The notes under the pieces are model-generated. The model was not told the origin of the DNA. It saw only the letters and a list, made by a program, of their open reading frames with translations, and made no database searches. DNA of 64,000 bases from Salminus brasiliensis (taxonomy: Eukaryota; Chordata; Actinopteri; Characiformes; Bryconidae): NCBI RefSeq assembly GCF_030463535.1, contig NC_132879.1:46442094-46506093 (forward strand), written 5' to 3'. Within the stretch, counting starts at the first letter, position 1, and each line of letters opens with the position of its first letter. The position numbers and the translations under genes are program-made. Below are positions 55,801 to 64,000 of the stretch, piece by piece.

Positions 55801-58800
55801 GTTGTTCAAACTTCAGGTCCGTCCCCATTCCTGTTCAGTGAAGCCCTAGAACCTTAGGCCGTTTTCACAATAGAGTTTTTTTTTTTTTTTCCCCAGACCT
55901 GGTTCACCCAAGTTTCGTCAGGCACCGATCTCTGGTCCTCTTGTTATCATTGGTCTGGGGTTTGCTTCTAGTGTACTCTGGTGCAGTCCACTGCAGTTTG
56001 CATGATTGGTTGATTGATCCACAGCTTGTGTTGTGACTTATTTCAATGATGTTGATGAATATTGTCAATTGCCCATCTTTAAGTGTGCCTTTAAATTAAG
56101 ACAGAGGTTACCAACCCTTACCAATGATTAGAAGTCTAATCGACCGGAATATGAGAGTTAAACCTATTTTGAATCAAGAAGACATGTTAATATGAATATT
56201 TGAGCAGCTCAGTGTGGTGTGAGGCAGGTGACCGTGAGCAATCTTTAGTACTGAATACTTCTATTTAGGGCCTGTGTTGGTAGTAATAGCTTTGGTAAGA
56301 GTCTGTGCAGGAACTGATGTTATCTGGAGGGTTGGTTGGGTTTTCTGGCATAGCAGCTGGTCCAGAGGGAAGGCAAGCACCTGCATGCATGCCTGAATCA
56401 TCACAAGCTGTGTCAAATTGTTAAGCCATTTTAAACTTAAGTGGCTTCTGTTTTGAAATAAATGTATGATTATGTAGGCATGCAATTTGCATAATGCTAA
56501 TTATGATTATAAGCTTACGTTATTTTATCTACATTAACCTCCTAGAGATAAAGACTTTTCATCTCTTTAAAATGTGGTGCTCTTTCTGTGTGTCTAGTGT
56601 GAAAGAGAGGCTGAAAGTACATATGGCTGAGAGAGGAAGCATGCTTTGGCATTCATTTGCATGCACTATGTCTGAAGGGCATAAGGCCTTCAGAGCCCTT
56701 TTCTTTGTGGCTTATGATACAGAAATCTTGTTTGGAATCTGCTGATCAAGCACATCTGCAGGCTCTTTCCCCTGGCTGTTTCTTCTGTTTCCCTGTGCCT
56801 CATTCTGGCAGTGGCTCAGAGTGTCAGAGGGCTCCCACATGCCATGAGAGCCCAGCTAGTGTTCTCCTGCCGAATCTGTCATTTGCTCTCGAGGTGAGAG
56901 AGCAAACAAACACTCTGGTGGAGAGGGAGGAGGGCTGAAGTTCTTGTCACAGTTGGCCGGCCGAAAAACATACAGGACTGCCGAAGTTTCATACCTGCTT
57001 CTCTTTCTTTTGCGGTGTGGCTCCTCCCCTGTGGGTTTAATTCCTCTGTTTTCTGTGAACACACAGACAAAGTTCATCGTCTAATCATTAGGTAATAGGT
57101 TGGGGTTTATTTTTTGTGTTTGCCCCGCAAAATCATGGTGTTGCATACTGAGTATTCTAGGCAAGCTTCCATTCCCAGCTTGAGGGCTGGTCTTCCCACA
57201 CTTCTTAGTTTTTCCACTTTACACACTGCTAAAGTTCCCTCTGCTTCTGTTGTAGTCTGCTTCTCTGCCCCATATTCCTTCTAATCCTGTGTGGCATTAT
57301 TATGCCCTTTTCGTATAAATAATTTTCGCTAAGATTAGAAGCATATCATCACTGTCAAACAAAAACTGTGCATCTCAAAAAAAGCAACTTTACAGGAGAA
57401 GATAAAACTTTCAGTGGAAGTCTGTGTAAACATTTATTTAAAGCATTTCTACTGGTCTGTTCATTATGAAATTCCAGCACAATGTAAAAAGAAACTGCCA
57501 GATTAAAATGGTCACATTCAAAAATGGATGACGATTTGGATGACGCAATGGATGACAATTTTTGCATGACAGTAAAGATATACTGCATCAGCCAGTTTTA
57601 AATGTATAATATAGTTTATAAATATAATAAATATATATTACTAGTTAATTTGCCAAAATAAAACCCCAGCAAATTTAGATTTAATTTTTTTATTGCATTT
57701 TTTTCTTTGTATTGAGACCCTTTAAACCTGCCTGTGATCAACTAGATGGATTTTTCACTTCTTTAGTTAAGTTTAAGTTAATAATCATAGGAACGTAGTC
57801 ATTGTACTTCTACACTTGTACAGTACGAAATTCTCCTTCACAGATTTCACTTAAAAATGCATTTAATTTAGTTTGCTGATAAAAAATTAACATTGCACAG
57901 ATTAAAAAAAAAATCAAACTAGTATTTGATTACCTGTTTATTAAATTTCAGGATTTGCATTTTATTCGTTAACTGTACTTTAAAGTCGCATCCCCACCCA
58001 TGTTTGTATTTTTAAATATGGTATTAAAATTAGGTTTGTTCCGGAATCACATGTATTACTGAAATGTATAATGAGTTTAAGGGTTTGTTGATGTGACTGT
58101 TCTGCTGCTTGCCTCCTTAGGTGAATGTGGGGAAAATGGACTCGCCCATAGAGAAGTGGAACCTCATCATTGGGAATTTGGCACTGAAACAGGTAAGACT
58201 GGTGATGCTACATAGAGACAGAGCATGTTTAGGCCACGCCCATGCCGTGAGGGAAAACAGGTCTCCTCTAATTTGTACTGCAGACTTTGCATTATTGGTT
58301 TCAAACTAAAATGACAAATATGCCAGAAAGCTGTAGGTTGCAGGACACAAAATATTCAAAACCCTGATTTAAGGCCTGACTGGAGTCAGGTTAAGCTAGT
58401 TAAGCTATATGTGATAGATTCAGAGTGTGAATCTTAGATGACAATAGCAAGATGACAAGTTCATAGGTATTCAATTCTGGGTGATGCAGAACAAGGAGAA
58501 TATCTTAAAGAAGCCACAATCTCACACAGTGGTAATACTGTATACTGCTGTACTGTTTTGAGACTGTATAACCAAGTAAAATAAGTGGACACTGCCTAAC
58601 CCTAGTAGGGCTAAGAAGATGCCATGTAATAGTAGGCTATAGACCTAAGCATATTGATCACAATGTTGGCTGACCTTAACTAGTCTTGCCTCCTTGATGG
58701 CTAAGTGAGGTATTGGTAGTTTCGGCAGACAGAAGGGTATTGAAGTAGGCTGGTGTTGACATTTTATGTGAAAGTTGTTTCAAGACACCATGGTTTTTCC

Positions 58801-61629
58801 TCAGATGACTCCATGCACTTTGTGTCTATTTATATTTAGTAGCCCTCAGTGGCTCCAAAAATGAGCTGTGCCTGATTTATTGTCAGGCTTTTCATATAGA
58901 ATGTTTTATTTAGTCACCTTTATGTTACACTTAACTCCATAGAAGAAAATCTGGACAGTTTCATGACCGGCCACAACGGCCTAATTCCATTGTCATTAAA
59001 CTTTAATGCTGAGTGCTTTGTTTTAAAATGGGGAACAACTTCAAGACAAGATAAAACAATCATATTCACCATGTGTCAGACATTTGTGTGGCACCTGGGG
59101 AGCAGAGAGGGTGAAGGGCCTTGCTCAAGGCTTGCCGAGCCCGGGTATCGAACCCGCAACCCTGTCATCAATAGCCCGGAGCTCTAATCGCTGAGCCACC
59201 ACTGCCCGCAAAGCTAGAATTGCTAGAGTTGCTTTCCCTATTAGATGTTTTTCCAAAGAAGGCTTTTTATTATTTTGTACATACATTTTTTTTTTTTTTT
59301 TTTTGTACATGCCCAGCATTTGAAATTCACCACTGCTCACACGTGACAACAAAATGTCCTGTTTTCTCTGCAGATGTCTGATCTTTGCATAATCTGTTTA
59401 AAGCACTCACTTGCCCTTCAGTGTTACATTGTTTCTGTCAAAAAAAAAAATTGTCATTTATTTTTAACATCATTTGAATCTGGCAGTTGTTCTTTACACT
59501 GTTTCAGATTTTCATGATGAATGGACCAATAGAAATGCTCCAAAATTCATTTGGATGATAGGAGTTTTCTTTTTTTTTTCTTTTTTCTTTTTTTTTTTTT
59601 TGCTTGACTACAGTGATCTGGATATTCCTAACTTATTAAATGTACAGTGAAACAGTGATCTGGTATGCCAATAGCAGTCTAGCATATATAGATTGAGTGA
59701 GTATTTACAAAGGCAACAATCAAAGATCGGACCAGCAAGGTTTCATCATTATGAATTACCCTATTATATGATTGTATTCATTACCATGTGAAAGACGATA
59801 GCAAAATGTGCGAGAATAAAGACGGAAATGCTTCTGTTAAATGCTCTGTGATTCTGTTTTTATCATGCCTGCTTCTCTTTGTGTTCAGGTGCAAGCTACA
59901 GTAGTGGGATTTCTGGCAGCAGTGGCGGCTGTGGTCTTGGGTTGGATCCCTGAAGGAAAGTTCCAGATGAGTCATGCCGTGCTGCTCTGCTCCAGCAGCG
60001 TGGCCACAGCCTTCATCGCTTCTCTGCTGCAAGGTACATCTCCACTGGGAGCCCCCACAATCAATTACTCACCCACCTATCAACTCTAAATGATCACAAT
60101 TCGTTACAGTGATATTGCACCACTGTTGCTTCAAAGACACAAGACACAACTTAATGCAGGGCAAAATGTAATCTTTTTTTTATGTCTGTCAAATAGGTTC
60201 AAGTATGAGGTATATCTACAAATTTTCACTGCAATTGAACAGATATTTCTCACTCTGAAGACCATAAAAGGAACTTTTTTCTTCTTAAAGTAGCATGTAG
60301 CAGTTTTCCCATACAATAACAGCTTCAAAATCATTTTGGTGGTACGCAGACTTGTAACAGGGAGGATAACTTGCCACTCTAGGCAAGTTGTGTATATGTA
60401 AATTTACACTGTGCCTAGAATGTTATAGCACTGTTGTAAGCATTTAGGAAAGTCAAACCCAGTTTTTATAGTGGGGCTAATTTTAGCCTCCTAAAGTACA
60501 GAAAGTAATTTTGTTATAACTAGTATTCTAATATAATTTAAATAAAATGCGTTTCAATTTTATCCTGATGCTATTTTCTGCTCTTCTCTGTGGTCAGAAA
60601 TTAATTGACCATGTGTGTTTGTCTATTTACACTGCATAACTTTGGCATGAACAACACATCATTTTCCTGAAATAATCGTGTTAAAGCAGCAGTATGCAAG
60701 AATTGGAATTTCAGGAACGTCAGGAAGTTGTGCTTTTAGCCACTACTGAAGGATACACTTTATACAGTACGTGCATTTTACAAGCCGAGAGATTTAAAAC
60801 CTGCATCTGAAGTGAAAGAATCATGTGGACTGAGGCGATAGAGTAATATTACAGAATTTACTCAAATATTACTTTTTGCTGTGTAGTGTAGTCCTTCCTG
60901 CTTCCTCAAAGTTGCATAGTGCAGTTTCTAGCAAACCGAATACAGAACAGCAACGGTAGTGGTACTGTTCTACTTATTACAGGTCAGTGGAACATCAACC
61001 TGATTGAGGGTGGAAATGTTACATACTGTTTCTTTAATTTGAAGAATTTTGACAATTAATAAATTAATACACTTGTGACAGTCCGTCAGTCTTTTACAGT
61101 TAACTTCACTTTACTTAATTTGATTGAATTGTTTACAAAAACACAAAATGTTGTGTAGCGGAGATGTGTAGGTTGCTTTTAAACTATTAATCTTTATCTA
61201 TTAATCTAAAAAAAAAAATGTATAAAAAAAAATAGTGTTTTTGCCCTTCTATCCCCTACAACTGGGAAACTCCTAGCATCTACATAAAGATAACTGGCCT
61301 CTACAAACATTTCCAGTACTGTTTGAACTGTTCCTTTAAACCAGAAGAGCCATATTGTTCTAACAGCTATGTTGCTGATGAGGAAATGAAAGAAAAGCAC
61401 TAGTAGAGTATTGTGTGACCAGGTGGTTATACGACTGTTGTAGGAGAATAATGTGCAATAAGAGGCTTTCTGTTTCTCAAAGGTATCATTATGGTGGGTG
61501 TCATTGTGGGTTCGAAGAAGACCGGCATCAACCCTGATAATGTAGCCACACCCATTGCTGCCAGCTTCGGGGACCTCATCACTCTGGCCATCTTGGCCTG
61601 GATCAGTCAAGGCCTTTACAACTGCCTGG
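52756..61629 (+). CDS. SLC41A2: SLC41A2 Mg2+ transporter, 5' part (gene continues past the window)
   Basis: MgtE-type divalent cation transporter of the plasma/organelle membrane. Coding exons seen: 52756-53268, 54574-54681, 58121-58192, 59889-60033, 61483-61629 (ends in phase 1), 328 codons so far. Residues 1-140 are a variable, fish-diverged cytosolic N-terminus with Gly/Ser runs. From about 146 follows the first MgtE repeat: [40 protein letters not shown], then [35 protein letters not shown] and [39 protein letters not shown] fits SLC41A2 better than SLC41A1. The 61483 exon ends ISQGLYNCL; the rest of the gene is outside the window. Start chosen as the first ATG in frame with the domain, AGC before it giving A at -3. 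Confidence 0.93.
54688..54846 (-). repeat. tRNA-derived SINE (family of 1524-1722)
   Basis: On the minus strand it has AGTGAGCTACTTCACCCTGT, a B-box-like GGTTTGATTCCCATTCT and the tail CAGCTAAATGCCATAAATGT. It starts seven bases downstream of SLC41A2 coding exon 3 (54681), so it lies directly on the donor side of intron 3. Confidence 0.65.
55580..55870 (-). mobile_element. Tc1-like remnant
   Basis: CATTATACTACCACCACCAT followed by GCTTCACAACTGG is a block common in Tc1-derived fish repeats read in reverse. No frame is left. It is in SLC41A2 intron 3. Confidence 0.4.
55880..58120. other. SLC41A2 intron 3, rest
   Basis: Apart from a T-run (55877-55893) and AT-rich stretches, nothing coding or repeat-like was recognised. 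Several short open frames occur here without splice or protein support. Confidence 0.4.
59095..59208 (-). repeat. tRNA-derived SINE, truncated (family of 37775-38048)
   Basis: The minus strand shows GTGGCTCAGCGATTAGAGCT, GGTTGCGGGTTCGATACCCG and CTTGCCTTGAGCAAGG-type body sequence. The 3' part is missing. It is in SLC41A2 intron 4. Confidence 0.7.
60034..61482. other. SLC41A2 intron 5
   Basis: AT-rich intron sequence. No element with recognisable ends and no additional exon was seen. Confidence 0.4.
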
Positions 61630-62414
61630 GTAAGAGAAAGTAATAGGAATAGTAAGTAAAATCTTGTCTAGGCTCAAACATGAGCATCTATATCTATATA
61701 GGTATATCGTTTTTCTGAGGGAAATGCAGTATTAGGGAGGGTTTCTGAGCTATCAAGTGGGGTTGTGGGGGGAAAATGACACATTATATCATTGGTTCAT
61801 TTTAATGTTCTCCATCTACTGGTGCCTGGTGACAAAACCAAAAAACAGATGTTTTTAGCTCTGTTCACAAGTATCTGGTTATTTCTAAAAGCTGAGATTT
61901 CCCTCTCTCCATTTTTGAAAACATTTCCAGCCATACAGAGATGAAAATGCTTGCATGAGCTTGCTAGCCCAAAAAAGAAAGACAACACAGGTTAAATCCC
62001 AAATTGCATACTACTCCCTATGTCATGTACTATGCAAGTCATTAAATTATAGATTTTAAATTTCAATAGCGTTATATATATTTATATTTATTTCAAAAGC
62101 TATGTTTTCTTGTGGATGGGAGTCTAAAAATACAGACAAACCTCCTCTGGATATGTTTGGACCGGGCCTTGGAGCGGTGGTCTCCAACCCTGCTCCTGGA
62201 GAGCTCATTTCCTGCAGACGTTGGACCGATCCAACCCTAATCCACACCACCTGATGCTACTAATTACTGCCTTCAGAAGTCATTGATTGGCTGAATGAGG
62301 TGTTGGATTTTGGTTGCAGTTAAACTCTCTAAAAGGAGGGTTAGAGACCACTGTTTTACACGCAGCAAAAATACCTATATTCCACAGTATGTACTAAAAT
62401 GTTAAGTGACACAT

Positions 62415-62832
62415 TAGTTCAGAAGTATTGGGACACCTGCTCATTCATTATTTCTCCTGAAATCAAGGGTGTTAAAAAGAGTTCATCCTGCGTGTGTTTG
62501 AGTTCCCTTTCCGGGGAAGGCTTTCTGCTAGATTTTGGAGTGTTTCTGTGAGGTCAGGATGTTGGATGATCACCACCCCACCTCATCCCCCTACTCCATA
62601 ACCCATCCCAGAAGTATTGGATGGAGCACCACAATCATTCCAGAGAACACAGTTCCCCTGTTTTACAGCTCAATGCTGGGGGGCATTAAACCCCTTTAGC
62701 CCAAGCCTGGCATTAGGCATGGTGCCACTAGGTTCGTGTGTATCTGCTAGATTGTGTCAGCAGTGGGTACAGCTTAAAGTAGCCAAATGCATTTATTAGA
62801 AGGGGTGTCCACAAACATTTGGGCACACAGTT
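62415..62832. mobile_element. Tc1/mariner-like MITE (family of 3321-3720)
   Basis: It starts TTCAGAAGTATTGGGACACC and ends GGGTGTCCACAAACATTTGG then GCACACAG. The inner GTCAGGATGTTGGATGATCA is shared with 11055-11532 and, inverted, with 3321-3720. It is in SLC41A2 intron 6. Confidence 0.6.
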
Positions 62833-63255
62833 TAGTTTCAGAAGTTTCAGAAGTCCCTGATTGGCTGAATGTAGTGTTACATCTGGATTGGAGTTCAAAG
62901 ATGCAGGAAGGTAGATCTCCAAAAGGAGAGCTGGAGACCACTTTTTGAGACTGCAAGAACAAAATACTATGTTTTGGAAGATCATGTGGGAGAGAAGGGT
63001 ATGTTTTTAAGTGATCTATGAGAAATTGTACATTGTTTACATTTACCGTTTCAAATATTTGGCCACATTATGTATAATGTCATTTGTTACTTCAGGTTGA
63101 CTTTAAACCTAGTGGCAAGTCTGTAGCTGTACAACAAGTCATGACCAAGTGAGCAAATATATTTTGCACTGATTCCACAGTCTTCCTAGCCTTCCTTTTT
63201 TTTGTCTTAGCTCCTCTTTCAGAGAATGTAATTTTCATGTCCTTATTCATATGAG

Positions 63256-63270
63256 CCAGAAGGGGGTGCT
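63256..63270 (+). promoter_or_regulatory. Candidate CTCF binding site
   Basis: CCAGAAGGGGGTGCTAGAG closely resembles the CTCF core (CCAC/GNAGGGGGCGCTA) with one core change. Located in SLC41A2 intron 6. Motif match only; no scoring matrix could be run. Confidence 0.35.
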
Positions 63271-64000
63271 AGAGTCACATGAATGCCAAACGGTTCGTCC
63301 TTTTCCAGCCTGCTGAGATGGACAGTAGGCTACATCTCTTCCCGTGTTGAAAGGCTTTAAAGTTAGAATGTGACTAAACATAACACAGAATTCAAATATT
63401 AAAACACAAACACAGCCTGTGTTAAATGACCTCACTGAGTTTATCTGACTTAATAGACTGTTAGCTCATGGCTAACCTGTGGAAAAGTTCCAACTTGCAC
63501 ATGTGCACACAGATAAACAAGCGTGAGCGTTCGGCCGCAGGTGTGAGGAGATATATATGGTGCGTAAGTTAATGGCGTGTGGAGCTGAGGAGCTGACATG
63601 TTTTACGGGCAGGAGCGCGCCACTAATGAGCCGAGCCTGGCTGGCTGGGGAGAAGGCCGCACAATGGCACTTCTGTAGCGGGGTTCATGGCATCCCCATC
63701 TCTCGCTGTCAGCATTCTCAGACTACGGTCACAGATGAATGACTGATTCAGACTTATACACACACACCCTCTCTTTCTCGCTAAGTCTCAAGTCCAAATT
63801 AGTCAAATGTTCAAACGCTCTATGGTCTTTGTCATATAATGACATATTTAATAGGGCTAAAAATGGAGCTTTGGACGTTGTTGCCCGTTTGCTGGTCAGG
63901 GGACAGGAAGTTCATGTTTTTTTTTTTCTGTTTATAATGGTCCCTGAAGTAATTCTGCACCGCATTCCTGTAATATTGCCATTGAAACAGATTCGGCTTC

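Noticed and set aside
63557-63742. 61-residue plus-strand frame in a GC-richer patch
   Set aside because: No similarity to SLC41A2 and no splice sites in a matching phase; the next SLC41A2 exon must encode the MgtE second half, which is not here.

Overview
The window is vertebrate nuclear DNA, almost certainly from a teleost fish. Genes are split into short exons with GT/AG introns. The proteins are vertebrate orthologues, and introns and spacers are full of fish-type repeats: Tc1/mariner remnants, hAT-like MITEs, tRNA-headed SINEs and L2-type LINE tails. An otophysan (characin- or catfish-like) fish is plausible from the repeat types, but the sequence does not settle the species.

Layout. 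(1) 1-12.6 kb, plus strand: a complete SAMM50 gene, 15 coding exons and 469 residues, with a CRE/CCAAT promoter and a poly(A) signal at 12601. Intron 13 carries a Tc1 element nested inside an older TIR element. (2) 14.6-36.4 kb, plus strand: a complete ALDH1L2, 23 coding exons and 923 residues, the mitochondrial 10-formyltetrahydrofolate dehydrogenase. Its introns hold a hAT MITE nested in a Tc1, a 32-bp minisatellite and an inverted copy of its own last exon/3'UTR. (3) 36.4-44 kb: AT-rich, repeat-bearing DNA. On the minus strand lies what looks like a small uncatalogued gene (38309-42152) made of a CpG-rich first exon plus tandemly duplicated, phase-0 exons; two further copies are decayed. 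(4) 44.1-49.1 kb, minus strand: NOPCHAP1 (C12orf45 orthologue), four exons and 147 residues, with LINE debris in intron 1. (5) 50.0 kb to the window end, plus strand: the 5' part of SLC41A2 (a Mg2+ transporter of the MgtE type), with a non-coding first exon and five coding exons; the gene runs off the window. Its promoter and first exon sit between the arms of a perfect 203-bp inverted repeat.

ALDH1L2-NOPCHAP1-SLC41A2 is the gene order known from human 12q23.3. SAMM50 is on a different chromosome in human (22q13), so its adjacency here is a fish-lineage or ancestral arrangement. The genes do not form one pathway. SAMM50 (outer-membrane beta-barrel assembly) and ALDH1L2 (matrix folate metabolism) are both mitochondrial, NOPCHAP1 serves snoRNP assembly, and SLC41A2 moves Mg2+. 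All exon boundaries were read by eye from splice signals, reading phase and remembered human orthologues; none was tested by alignment or RNA data.
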